Below are positions 9,801 to 20,612 of a DNA stretch of 64,000 nucleotides, one piece after another (position 1 is the stretch's first letter; the number at the start of each line of letters is the position of its first letter). Made by a program: the position numbers and the translations under genes. This stretch comes from Antedon mediterranea (taxonomy: Eukaryota > Echinodermata > Crinoidea > Comatulida > Antedonidae), in assembly GCF_964355755.1 (NCBI RefSeq), contig NC_092671.1, positions 36,845,304 through 36,909,303 on the forward strand, in the 5' to 3' direction. A model generated the notes under the pieces. It was not told the origin of the DNA. It saw nothing but the letters and a program-made list of their open reading frames with translations, and ran no database searches.

Positions 9801-12485
9801 GATTGACAGCTGCTGACCCCGAGTTAACTACACTACAGTAACGTTTGAATTAACCGCCAGGACCAATTGCATTTTGGGTAATTCTAATGATTTTTGTCAA
9901 CAACCACCCACTGATTTTAAATGGTTATTTTGAAGCAAAAATTGAGCAGAAATGCAGTCATTATAAAAATTACATTTTTGAAATAATCGGTTTATTCGGC
10001 GCTATGCAGCAGAAACAGACCGTAAGATACTCCTTAATTACAGATGGCAAATTCAATCAAATTCTCATTCTCAAGGGCAGTGAACCACTGAGCAGACAAC
10101 AACAAATAGGTAGCATAATTTACCTTGGCAACATCAATTGGTCTTGACAACATATTTGATGAACTGTCACAAACTAAAGGAACGTTAGGTAATGTGTAGG
10201 GTGTCTGCTGGAACTCAACGCCTGTAAAAAATATCAGAAAAATCAGCATATTTTAGGTATTTTTAAACGTATGTATTTACATTAGGCTCTGTCTACACTA
10301 TCAAACTTTATGTGACAAACAAAATGTGATGTGCCCATTTATGGACATGATGATGTCATATCACTACCATATTTGGGCATATCACACACTTTTTTGTCAA
10401 AACTAATTTGATAGTGTGGACAGAGCTTTAGAGATGTATACTATGATTGTATAAAACTCACCATGTACAGTTTCATTATTACAATAATACAAATATTTAG
10501 CATCTGGATTCAGATTCCATGTGTCATGTGATGGGATACCTATTTAATAAAATGCAGAAAAAAATATCAAATCATAGTCAATGTTTTATATTTTTATTAC
10601 TAAACTTTAATATTTTTTTTTTTCAAAGTAATTTTTTTTTAATACTGCAATGTCATTGTCAAAAATACAAATTAGAAATAAAAATTCTAAATTATTAAAT
10701 TTAACATTTTTCATGGTGATGAGAAGATAAAATACAGATAAAATTAAATATTTATTCTCAAAACCAGTTCACTGTGGCTTTTACATAAGAGTTAAGTTCA
10801 GTGCTATTTTTTTATTCACTGGCATTCCAAAATGACATTTTAATATTAAGTTTCTTCCCAATATGTTTTTATAAATTTCATTTTATGTATTGAACTTCTT
10901 ATAGAACTATTAAATAACCAAAAACACTTTTTGATTTGAGTTAATACTTAAAACCACAAACAGCTGGTGCATATAGCATAAACACCCCTATTAAAGATAA
11001 TGTAGCAGTCCAACATAAAGACTTTACACTTCACTGGCCTTATTAGGATTACTGATTTCCTTTACAGTCTACTTCCCCCATATTTGGAACATGCGATATT
11101 GCATCAGCCATATTAGGTGAAGCTCCTCCCATATTTGGAAGCCACGTAAGCTATTTCATCAGCCATATTAGGTTTTTGATGTACCTTATTAGGGTGAGGT
11201 TTTCTAGCTGCCATATTAGGGAGATATCTCCCCATATTTGGGAGGCAGTTATAGTAAACTTTTTTATTCAACATACAAATGGATATTCAATGATTTTCCA
11301 AAAGAAATTAATGCATTTTTGCTGAATTTAACTACTGCTTAAACATCTAAGTGTACAAAAACACAATTTAACACAAATTTAGACAATTATTATGTCTGAT
11401 TTACGTCTGAAATATCATTATATAATGAATAACTGCAATGAATTGTACTAACCTGTGTAGGCTTTTGGTTTTTTGAAAACCTCTTGTACTTTTCCGTATT
11501 TCTGTGCCTCTTTTAATGCCTTTGCTGACCAACTTCCAGTCACAATGTAATCGGCTGTACCCCCATTCAAAATATTCATAGGCACTGCGCTAAATTGACC
11601 AGTACCACCTCCAGGTAAAAATAACACCTTGTAATTGTCTGGAATGTCACTGAAAGGGGGAAAAAATTTCACATTTAATACAAAAATATTTCTTTTATTT
11701 TAAATTACCATGAAATTACTGAGTATTTTTTTGTGTTTTTTTTTACGCATTGATAAATGTTTTTAAAAATATTATTAAAATCATAAAATTCTATTAAAAC
11801 ACTCACAGCAAGTCTCTATAATCTTGTTCTACTTTGTTCATTATTTTACCAAATTCAGCAGAACGGTGACTGAGTTCTGAAATAAGAAACACAGACAGGG
11901 GTTGTATGATTTTATTTTAATTAAAAAAAATATGTTGTGGCAAATTGTTAAAATTTTAAGAAAAAAAAACTTACCCATAATGCTGACTCCCAACCCAGAA
12001 TAATTCATCATTTCTCGCTGAGCAGTTAGAAGAACCTTTAAAAACAAAATTAGGATCATCAAAAGAGAAAGGAAGCAACAAAAAAAAATTATTATTATTA
12101 TTGACATAGGCCTAATGAATGGACAATAAGAACATTAAGATGGCTCCACTTTAGTCTTTAATCTTTATTTTTTTTTATAAAGATCGCATAGGCTACAACA
12201 CTGAATCAACACCTTTATTTACGTCGTAATTAATCTCAGTTAAATAACATTTAGTCCCGTTGGATTCTAAACGGGCCTAAAACCGACCTTCTTTGTTTTC
12301 CTTGAGGTCCGGGATGGATGTCCCAGCTTCTCAGGCCAGGGCCAACCACCAAGACATTTCATTTCCTACACAACACACCTTTACTTTAAACGATTGTAAA
12401 GGCTGTAAAAACCTACCTCTTCGGGTAATTTTGCTGGTCCTGCGGCGAAGTTAATCACTCTTTGATGATCAATAGCGTTGGCCAT
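3851..12485 (-). CDS. PSAT1: Phosphoserine aminotransferase, complete
   Basis: PLP enzyme of the phosphorylated serine pathway: 3-phosphohydroxypyruvate plus glutamate gives phosphoserine plus 2-oxoglutarate, in the cytosol. Ten exons in transcript order: 12417-12485, 11975-12035, 11807-11876, 11453-11649, 10462-10539, 10124-10221, 7169-7338, 6584-6712, 4888-5025, 3851-3962. All junctions are in phase and sum to 373 residues (human about 370). Seen motifs: [12 protein letters not shown] at the N-terminus, [15 protein letters not shown] (phosphate/PLP-binding region), [12 protein letters not shown], and AGAQKNMG, where K201 is the expected Schiff-base lysine. The C-terminus [15 protein letters not shown] is highly conserved. 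The start is the first ATG before INFAAGPA. Introns carry MITEs, a 76-bp array and a CArG cluster. The next gene upstream on this strand is pyruvate kinase. Confidence 0.97.
4119..4826. mobile_element. Foldback element (TTACACAGACGAG family) split by a tandem array
   Basis: The left end CAATTTACACAGACGAGC and a degraded right end TGTGTAAATTGGCCCTTAA match the ends of the element at 50989-51170, as does the interior CCTGCCCGTCCGCTCC. The 76-bp array lies between them. It is in PSAT1 intron 9. Confidence 0.55.
4252..4690. repeat. 76-bp tandem array, about six copies
   Basis: Units begin near 4252, 4328, 4404, 4480, 4556 and 4632. Each contains GACCCCTTTGAAAACAAGCC and TTATCCCCTGCATTCCATG. Copies look identical or nearly so, which implies recent expansion or homogenisation. 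It is in PSAT1 intron 9. Confidence 0.93.
5150..5250 (+). mobile_element. tRNA-derived SINE fragment
   Basis: B-box-like CTGGGTTCAAGTCCTGTC, then TTTTTTCTGATGACAATTTA and AAAGACTTGTAAAAATGACT. The same order of motifs occurs at 32447-32580. It is in PSAT1 intron 8. Confidence 0.5.
5578..5701. mobile_element. MITE family A copy
   Basis: Both TIRs are present (CTAAAGCTTTGTCTACACTA and GTAGACAGAGCTTA). The internal part is short, with one CCATATATGG. It is in PSAT1 intron 8. Confidence 0.9.
6882..7151. mobile_element. Foldback MITE family B, copy 1
   Basis: About 260 bp with a central palindrome TTGGCTGTCAGCCAA and ends like TTAGATGTAATCTCCCC and ATACACCTTTAAG. Two more copies follow at 7473-7709 and 7815-9394. 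Confidence 0.6.
7473..7709. mobile_element. Foldback MITE family B, copy 2
   Basis: Starts AAAGATATTGTCCCTC and ends AACACATCTTTAAA. The central palindrome is degraded (TTGTCCGTCAGACAA). Confidence 0.6.
7815..9394. mobile_element. Foldback MITE family B, copy 3, interrupted
   Basis: Outer ends AAAGATGTATTGTCCCCC and GGGGGACAATACATCTTT are inverted repeats. The interior contains TTGGCTGGCAGCCAA near 7988. A second element (8076-9311) lies inside it. Confidence 0.7.
8076..9311. mobile_element. Nested inverted-repeat element
   Basis: Left end AAGGCCAAATAAAAAAACAT then ACTTGTTAAGCGTCA; the right end is its inverse, TGACGCTTAACAAGT then TTTATTTGGCCT. It is about 1.24 kb and is inserted in family B copy 3. 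No convincing ORF: the 118-codon frame at 8593 has no recognisable motif and ordinary composition. Confidence 0.65.
9589..10024. mobile_element. Foldback element (ACGGTC...GACCGT ends)
   Basis: Left end TACGGTCCGGTTTCTGCTGC and right end GCAGCAGAAACAGACCGTA are inverted repeats with few mismatches. It is in PSAT1 intron 6, about 100 bp from exon 6. Confidence 0.65.
10283..10430. mobile_element. MITE family A copy
   Basis: Both TIRs are intact. The interior has CCATATTTGG and GATGATGTCATATC; the second CArG position reads CCATTTATGG. It is in PSAT1 intron 5. Confidence 0.9.
11038..11241. promoter_or_regulatory. Cluster of eight CArG boxes (candidate SRF sites)
   Basis: Perfect CC(A/T)6GG matches: CCTTATTAGG 11038 and 11184; CCATATTTGG 11078, 11129 and 11232; CCATATTAGG 11108, 11163 and 11211 (start positions). 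CCATATTAGG is the core of the classical vertebrate c-fos serum response element. Spacings are 17-40 bases and irregular. The cluster lies in PSAT1 intron 4. Binding is inferred from the motif only. Confidence 0.6.
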
Positions 12486-13448
12486 CTTTCTTACTTTTTT
12501 CTCGATTTTTGAGGAGATATTTTTTGTTGAACACGCTTGACCACACTGCGACTTCACAATAAATTGTGATCGGAAAAATCCAAACAGCGGTGACCGAATC
12601 ATAATAAAATTGACACTAAGCACAGTTAGCGCGTCACGAATCCTTGAATGTTATTGGATGCACGGTAGTCAGATCATTAATATACACGATTTGATTGGCT
12701 AACTAATTCCATGCAACACGCGAATACTTCATGTTAGCTTAGTTCTCTCTGCAGGTGAGTTTCAAATAGAGGGCGACAAATAAACTTTTATATAATATGA
12801 TGATTACTGCTGCTCCTGCTTTTTTTGTGTTTAGCATTTTTTTGTAATGGAAAATTTTGGGAAGGTGTACAATAATGGTTATACAGTATTTACGTAATAT
12901 CTTTAGAATATGAATAATACAACAGAACTAAACAAACTTTTTTTTCTAGTTTATTTCTTTGTGCAACTCCAGCTTGTTTGAGTAAATGCTGTATGGCTTG
13001 GTTCAGTACACACTCACAACTATTATCCTTTTTATAATTAACATGGATAAATAAGAAAAATAACTTTTTCTGCATGTCTATGGATTACATATTGTATATA
13101 CTGTATTGTTTTCTAATTGAACTTTAAACTGCAATTCTAAACTAGCTGACAAGGTAACAAAAAATAATATTTTTATTATTTTGCATCTATAGTTCTTAAA
13201 ATTATGGCAAAAAATGGAAATGATAGTTTTGATATTTGCATTAATATATTGTTTATATAACTTATGCTAATTATATATATTATTATTAATAGATATATGA
13301 ATTACTTAACACAGGGATTGATCACATCAACACAAATAAAATTGTATAATTTGACAAAATAAAATCAGGTAATCTAGTAGCTACCCATCTTTTTTTAGAA
13401 GTTCAACTTCAATCGAATGAAATATTACAGTTTTTTAATGCTAAATTT
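12486..13448. other. PSAT1 promoter side and pyruvate kinase 3' flank
   Basis: The 963 bp between the PSAT1 start and the pyruvate kinase stop. It must hold the PSAT1 5' UTR and promoter (near 12486-12760) and the pyruvate kinase 3' UTR. A minus-strand AATAAA lies near 13170. No TATA box or other gene is convincing. Confidence 0.5.
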
Positions 13449-16400
13449 CTAAGCTGGAATAATACGCATAGTGTTGGTAAAGCCTTGTCCTCCACGCCAT
13501 CCAGTAATGCAAATAATCGCAGCGCCCTCTTGGAAGAATCCTCGCTTCTTACCAATGTCAACTGCATATTTAATACGGTTATCTACGTCTTCTTGCCACT
13601 CGGCGCAAACCGGTTCGGAATAATGTACCGGGAAACAACCACGCCATAAGTGGATCTTGCGAAGAACACTCTGATCACGGCTTACAGTAAGCACGGGAGC
13701 CAATGGCCTGAATCTGGATATCAAGTGTGCAGACCTGTAAAAAGTTGTTGTACATTGTTGAGTATGTAATACATTACAGATACCTATTATACATCACAGA
13801 CATCTATAATAGAGAAAGTAAATTGGTCATAATTCATAATAAAATAAAACGTTGCTACATACTTCCCGGTTCTTGTAAGAACAATAATAGCGCCAGCCTG
13901 ACATTTAAACGAAGCACCAACAGCAGCCAAGGCAATGGTTTCAGCAGGGTCAGTTGGAATCGCTACTTCACGAAGACGTTCTTCATATGATTGTCGGTGG
14001 AATAAAGCTGCCTCTGCTTCACGAGCAATCTAAATATAATATTTTAATTTGTTAATTCATTTAATAAACTGACTGGTTAAGCATATTTATTTGAGCATCA
14101 AATTATAGACAACAAATAACATTATTTCTTACTGAGTGCATCATCTTAACTGCTTCAACAGGGTATTTCCCTTTTGCCGTTTCCCCTGACAACATAATAC
14201 AGTCACACCCATCTAAGACTGCGTTAGCGACATCACTGGTCTCTGCTCTTGTAGGGCGTGGATTTTTAACCATACTTTCTAACATCTGTATAAGTAGTAA
14301 AAGAATATGGTTATTTATTATTTAATCAAATAATTATAATTTCTTTATAAGTTGTTGTCATCACAATAATATATGTTAAATGATATGGAAACAGCAGAAA
14401 ATCATCTTAAGCTCTGTCTACACTATCAAACTAGTTTGACAAAAAAGGTGTTATGTGCCCAAATATGGTAGTGATATGGCCAAATATGATAGTGATATGC
14501 CCAAATATGGTAGTGATATGACATCATCATGTTCATATATGGGTGCATCATATTTTTTTGTCACATAAAGTTTGATAGTGTAGACAAAGCTTAAAGCTCT
14601 ACACTATCAAACTAGGTTTTACAAAAAAGGTGCAATGTGTCCAAATATTGTAGTGATATGCTTCAATATGGTAGTGATATGACATCATCATGTCCATATA
14701 TGGACACATCACACTTTTTTTGGTCAAACTAGATTGATAGTGTAGACAGAGTTTTAGATTCAAAGATCTTTCTTTACCTGTGTTGCACATATAACTGGTT
14801 TCCCCACTCTATTGCACTGACTTATCATTTTCTTTTGTGCCAAGAAAACCAACTCTGCTTTGATTTCAATACCAAGATCACCCCTAGCCACCATCACACC
14901 ATCTGTCACCTTCAGAATGTCCTCAAAACTAAAGAAAAAATGACAAATTGTAGAAATCTACTGTAATATTATACCTTATTGTGGTTACCATTATAACAAA
15001 TGTACGATTGATTGAATAAAGTTCACATATATGTAGCACTCTTTATATAAATGACACAGACTGTTGTTATATTCTCTCAATGATGGTACTTCATTTACAC
15101 TATATACAGGTACACAGAGAGTGATTAAGTTGTAGCTATCGGTTCAAGTTATTTCCAAATTGTGTTAATCTACAAGAAGTGTTAATTACAGAACATACAT
15201 GACTATTTAAGGAGTAGCCCAGTGAGGTGACTTATCAGTTCAGTGACCCTCCTTGTCCCCTCCCAAGAGCTGGTATATCCATTAAGATCACACCCAAGTA
15301 ATCATTAGTAAGTTATTACCAATTCCATAGAATAAGGCAATTAATTATTAGGAGTTGACACCTTTGGTTACAGCCCAGGTCTATAGTCTACATTAGTTAA
15401 GTATGGAAAACCACATGAATTCCAGGAGAGCGAGTGACCTGCTACATCTATATAGAACAAAATTGTAATTTAATACTACTTTTAAGTTGTAAAATGAAAT
15501 GTTCAACATAAGCTAATGGTTTATTTTTTGCATTGTATATTCCACAATTTAGGAATCCCATCCATGTATGTAATAAATTCTAATTTAAGCTCTGTCTACA
15601 CTATCAAACTAGTTTTACAAAAAAAGTGTGATGTGTCCAAACATGGTAGTGATATTCCCAAATATGGTAGTGATATGACATCATCATAAAGTTTGATAGT
15701 GTAAACAGAGCTTTACTTAGGTTGACTAATGCTTCTATTCTCTACTCTATCAATTATAAATAAATTTGTTAACATGCAAAAGTCAATGTGGTAACTAGTC
15801 GTGAAAGTTGAATTGGATTTTTAATGTGGATATCAGAAAATATCATTACTCTTTCTCTCCATACAACAGTAAACTGTGACCTATTATACGTTTTTAACCC
15901 AACTACTACTACAATACATATTAAAAACTGCAAACACTACTTCCATTCTTTATGCTAGTTGTGTAACACACCATATTAAGACTTATTAATTATCAAATAT
16001 TATTATTAGTTTATATAAATATCATTTTAGTATCTTGTATGTAATTTAACCTATACCTATCTTGGTATTAATTTTTAAATTGTTTCTTAATATTGTACAT
16101 CAGCTTCGGCTGGATGGACCACCCTCGTAAAATATTGTTGAAATCAAATAAAAATGAATGAGACTATACATACTTTTGCAGCCCCTCTTCATTTTCAATT
16201 TTGCTGATAACGAGCACCTTTTTCCCAGCTTCCCCCAGGCATTCACGCACAGCTTCCACGTCCTCCTTCTTACGAATGAACGACGCAAACACCATCTCAA
16301 TCTAAACGAGAACAATTTCAAGAGAGTTAATTCCTTGAAAACATAATAATTATATAGCTGCATTCATGGTAATTTAGGGGGAAACTATCAAACTAGTTGA

Positions 16401-18392
16401 CAAAAAAAGTGTGATGTGCCCAAATATGGTAGTGATATGCTTAAATATGGTAGTGATAGGACATCATCATGTCCATATATGGGCACATCACATTTTTTTT
16501 GTCACATAAAGTTGAAAGACTTACACCATGTTTTACTCCAAATGCAATATCTGCTTTGTCTTTTTCCGACAATGCGGGAAGGTCCACTTTCGCACCAGGT
16601 AGATTGACACCTTTACGACTTCCTAGGCTCCCTCCGTTTATAATGGTACAGTCTAGGTAGTCCGCCCCTTTAAATATATGACAAAGTTTGAAATCGAATA
16701 ATGTACTACAGGTTGAAGAGAAACACAAACTAAGATTAGGAACTGAGATTAGAATTATCTATATTAGCACACAAACCATATGGTACACATACATACATAC
16801 AGTGCACATTCTATAAATCAGTATGATTTTTATCAGTGTTTACCTTTTCTATCTACTTGCAGTGAGATAAGGCCATCATCGATGTACACAACAGCACCTA
16901 GGTCCATGATCTTAGGCATGTTCTTATAGTCAACATAAATACATTCTTCAGTTCCACACTCTGAGTATTTAGTATCAAACGACAGACGGATCTTATTTCC
17001 AGTCGTCAATTCTATTTCTGCAGATCCACCCTAAAATATTAAATATAACATTACAGAGCCGCATAGGAAGGGTAGATAGAAAAAATCAAAATCAAACCGC
17101 CTCAATATAAATTGATTAACACATGTTTCGGGCATAGCCCATCATGAGGTGAAGAGAATTGTAACAAAGGATAACACTATGAAGTAAACACAATATGAAG
17201 CTGGTGCATAAGCAGGTTAAATAGAAAAAATAAAAAATCAAGTTAAAACTGCCTCAATATATATTTTCAATGGTCACTGGTTTAAAATCATGTAACAATA
17301 ATCTGGTAATAATATTTTATAACTCTTGATGCTCAAAGCCTCTTGTGGGTGCCTATATACTGTACCATGGTCATTTTATGACTTACCCCCTTTAGAAGTC
17401 CAGTTCTTATTTCAGGTCCTTTAGTGTCCAAAGCAATTCCCACATTTCTTGAGAAAGAAAACCTGCTTCTTGCTTCTTTGATGTTCTTAATGACACTCTC
17501 ATGATACTAAAAACAAGTCAATATCAGATTTTAATATAACTGCCTCTTAGGCATTGTCTACACTATCAAACTAGTTTGACAAAAAAGTGTGATGTGCTCA
17601 AATATGTAGTGATATGCCCAAATATGGTAGTGATAATGATATGGCATCATCATGTCTATATATGGGCACATCACATTTTTTTGTCACATCAAGTTTGATA
17701 GTGTAGACAGAGCTTCACACAAACAGTGTACTGTACTAACCTCATGTGTTCCATGTGAGAAATTGAGCCTAGCAATATTCATCCCGGATTTCATAATCTC
17801 CTCTAAAATATCAACGTCCTTAGAGGCTGGACCTGAATTTTTAAAGCAAATAATATTTTTTTAATTTATTTAAATGTCAAACTTAATAAAAGGCTTTTAC
17901 TAAAAAAAGCTTTAGTGAAAGTACAGCATCTTAATTTATAAACATTAAAAATGAACACAATTTATTGTTGGAACTGTTTTACGCAGGGATTTCCAGACTA
18001 ACCTGAACGAGTTTTTATAATCATGAATTAACGGTCTTTCACACCTGTTCAGACGCTGGTCTGTCGGCAGCAAATTAAATCAAAATTTGCAATGCGGCAA
18101 TCGATATGCGCGTATCCATGTGAAAACGAAGCACTGACGTTCAATTTGATTTGGAACAGGTGTGAAAGACCGTTTAAAGTACGAACCACTTGGTATACTT
18201 ACCAATAGTACAGATAATACCACTGTTGCGTACGCTGCCTGGCGTTGAATGAATTTCAAGATGACTGTAGTGATCCAATTGAGATACGGCATTTATGGTA
18301 GCTGGATGCGCAATCTGCATAAAATGCTCACTGTCATGACCACTGATGTGACGCTCTGTGCGAGGGCGCTTTGCCATCTTCTCAGCAGCCAT
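13449..18392 (-). CDS. PKM: Pyruvate kinase, complete
   Basis: Last step of glycolysis: phosphoenolpyruvate plus ADP gives pyruvate plus ATP, in the cytosol as a tetramer. Ten coding exons in transcript order: 18203-18392, 17741-17832, 17387-17506, 16844-17030, 16525-16667, 16174-16301, 14778-14928, 14133-14285, 13863-14029, 13449-13734. They sum to 538 residues (human PKM 531). Seen motifs: [14 protein letters not shown] (R85, N87, S89), [12 protein letters not shown], the signature VISKIEN with catalytic K278, MVARGDLG (299-306), [29 protein letters not shown], and the effector-loop end [13 protein letters not shown]. The ATG chosen starts [10 protein letters not shown]; the frame stays open upstream but a TACAG acceptor at 18434 suggests that is intron. 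Invertebrates often have one PK gene, so the M versus L/R label is nominal. Confidence 0.96.
14407..14593. mobile_element. MITE family A copy (tandem pair, 1)
   Basis: Full-length with three internal (A/T)-core boxes; two are exact CCAAATATGG. It is followed directly by another copy. In pyruvate kinase intron 7. Confidence 0.9.
14591..14756. mobile_element. MITE family A copy (tandem pair, 2)
   Basis: Head to tail with the previous copy, sharing a TTAA-type junction. It retains CCATATATGG. It ends about 20 bp from the splice donor of exon 7 (14778). Confidence 0.9.
15585..15715. mobile_element. MITE family A copy
   Basis: Both TIRs are present. One CCAAATATGG remains and the CCATATATGG arm is deleted. 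In pyruvate kinase intron 6. Confidence 0.9.
15880..16164 (+). mobile_element. Probable LINE 3' tail
   Basis: Ends CTTCGGCTGGATGGACCACC, then CTCGTAAAATATTG and an A-rich ATGAATGAG tail. A second copy of the tail motif is at 18868-18915. Only the 3' end is present. Confidence 0.45.
16385..16513. mobile_element. MITE family A copy abutting a splice donor
   Basis: The outer ends of both TIRs are lost (starts CTATCAAACTAG, ends CACATAAAGTTG). CCAAATATGG and CCATATATGG remain. It ends 11 bases from the edge of pyruvate kinase exon 5 (16525). Confidence 0.85.
17547..17715. mobile_element. MITE family A copy
   Basis: Both TIRs are present, with CCAAATATGG. The second CArG position reads CTATATATGG. 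It ends 26 bp from pyruvate kinase exon 2. Confidence 0.9.
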
Positions 18393-18433
18393 ATCGCTCT
18401 GAGTATTTTGTTGAAAATTTTTTCTACTGAATA

Positions 18434-20612
18434 CTGTACAAAAAAAGGAATACAAATGATTGGCTTTATTATTTCTTTCTACTCATTATGCACTTGTCAA
18501 TTTTATGACCCACTATAAAACCCCCGGGAGAGGTGCGTCATTACAAATAATTACTGACTCAGGGGTGCGTAAAAAAACAATGAACAATGGCATGTCAATG
18601 TCCGTCACTTTAACACCCACCATATCATAAACAACATGGTCACAGTGTGCGTCAAAATGGGTGCGTCATAGTCACCTAAAGGCAAGTCACATTTTTGACT
18701 CACAATGGTATTCATAAGGTATGACGCACATCGGACAAATGACGCACCTCTTCCAGGGGTTGTATAGTGGGTCATACAATTGACAAGTGCATTATTCAAC
18801 AATTGAAATGCAAGCCTATTCTATTATTTATATATTCATTTATAACAGCACACTTTATTTAGGTTTATCGGCTGGATGGACCACCCTCGTAAAATATTGT
18901 TTAAATAAAATTTTTGTTTAAATAAAATAATGCGAATATATAGGACTAGGCCTAGCTAGGAGGCACTAGCTAGCTAGGTTAGGCATACCTCTCTCCAGCC
19001 AACTACTTGAGTAGGGGCTAGCCCTATATGTCTAAGCAACTGACTGAGCAGCCTATACTAGGCTATACTAACTAGGCCTACAGAATATGTAAGCTCATTC
19101 CTCAGGCTTTTAAAGACACATACCATATCCCACCATGCCATGGATGGTACATGATGGAGTTTAGCTAGCAGCAGCTACAGGCCTACAATCTTTGAGTAGA
19201 AGCCTATATATGCAGTAACATTTATCGACAATAATCTAAAATACACAATATTGCAAAGCTCAAATAGTTCATATCTATAATGTACTTACAAGACTGCAGA
19301 ACTTTGGAATGCCTTTTTTACTATCTACCGGTGCCGCTAGGAGAAGAAACACACTGGCTGCTCTTTTTCTTTTTCCTTGAAGAAGATTGATCTTCCGGTT
19401 GTTGAATGAGTTCAAGTTCATTGGCCAATCAGAAGTACGAATTTACACGGTGCCTGGAAGAGGATCGTGCATGGGAAGAGCATGCATGTTTATTGGAGGT
19501 TTTACAATAATTTATGAATGGTGCCAGATTACAACAATCGTAAAAATAACAATTTTATCAACAATATATTAAATTATAGGAAAAGCGAATACATAGTTCT
19601 ATAATTTAATACTAATTGTATAAATCATTTGAAATAAAATACATTTTTATAGATAATACTACAGCAAGAATATATTTATAGGAAATGTTTTTGTTTTCCC
19701 ATGAATAATATTCATATTATTTCAATTAAAGTTTATAGTTTCTAATTGAAATACAAATGTAGATTAAATCCTATAATCAACGATTGTATTATATACGATA
19801 TAATTATCTCAAATTAAGAATAGTAAAAGATTTTGATTTTTTTTTAAATGGTCTATATTAATTAACAATAGAGGGCAGCAGAGTAATATTTTTAAAGATC
19901 ACAAAATAATTTTTTTAACAAGTATTTTATTATAGAGGGCGGCAGACTGAAATGTTAAACTATCAGAATTGGATCAATTTGTATTTTAATCGTTATAAAT
20001 AGTATTATTAGGCCAATACCTTGTAATGATGAAGAAATAATTATACTTGGGCAAGGAAAGGTTTATATAACTCATCACAATGTTTCCTTCTGGAAATAAA
20101 TGATAAAGGTACACAAACTACACTTCCTTTTTTAATGAGCATAGACCCTATAGTGTAGAACAATTAACAGCTATTTAAAAACTTAGCACAATAATATACT
20201 AAAATCTTCCTTTAAACTTATATTATTTATATAATACATATGATTATAATTTATATATATATATTAGGTATATGTCTGAAAGTTTACAGTATTGCATGCT
20301 ATTATTATTCATTTAAAATAGTTCAAACAGTGGATATTCCAAAGGAAAAATAAAATTATGGCATAGTTACTGTGGATAATTAATTTATAATAATTAATAT
20401 ACTGTTCCGCAGTGTACTTTAACATAAGGCAATATTCTAGGATATAAACACTGTAGGAACAAATTGTGCTAGTAAAAAGCCTTTTTTAAGCGGCATGTTT
20501 AAATAAAACTGTTAACCTTTAACACTCTTAAATTGAGCAAATCTTTTATATAAATATATAAATTAAATACTATCATTATCAATTGGTGGAAAATGTCACA
20601 TTTAGGCCCAGT
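18434..20612. other. Pyruvate kinase 5' region and spacer to DMC1
   Basis: A possible 5' non-coding exon of pyruvate kinase ends near 19290, where the minus strand has CTT|GTAAGT, and would pair with the acceptor at 18434. The stretch also holds the MITE at 18489-18791 and a LINE tail near 18868. From about 19500 to 20600 it is AT-rich with no supported feature. Confidence 0.4.
18489..18791. mobile_element. PIF/Harbinger-like MITE with TTA duplication
   Basis: Terminal inverted repeats of about 50 bp (TGCACTTGTCAAT; GACCCACTATA; GAGGTGCGTCATT and their inverses), flanked on both sides by TTA. A 3-bp TWA target duplication is typical of PIF/Harbinger. Subterminal TGCGTCA repeats lie inside. 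Confidence 0.75.

Noticed and set aside
18393-18455. N-terminal extension of pyruvate kinase (open frame upstream of the chosen ATG)
   Set aside because: A good polypyrimidine/TACAG acceptor lies at 18434 and the extension has no similarity to known pyruvate kinases. Treated as 5' UTR plus intron.
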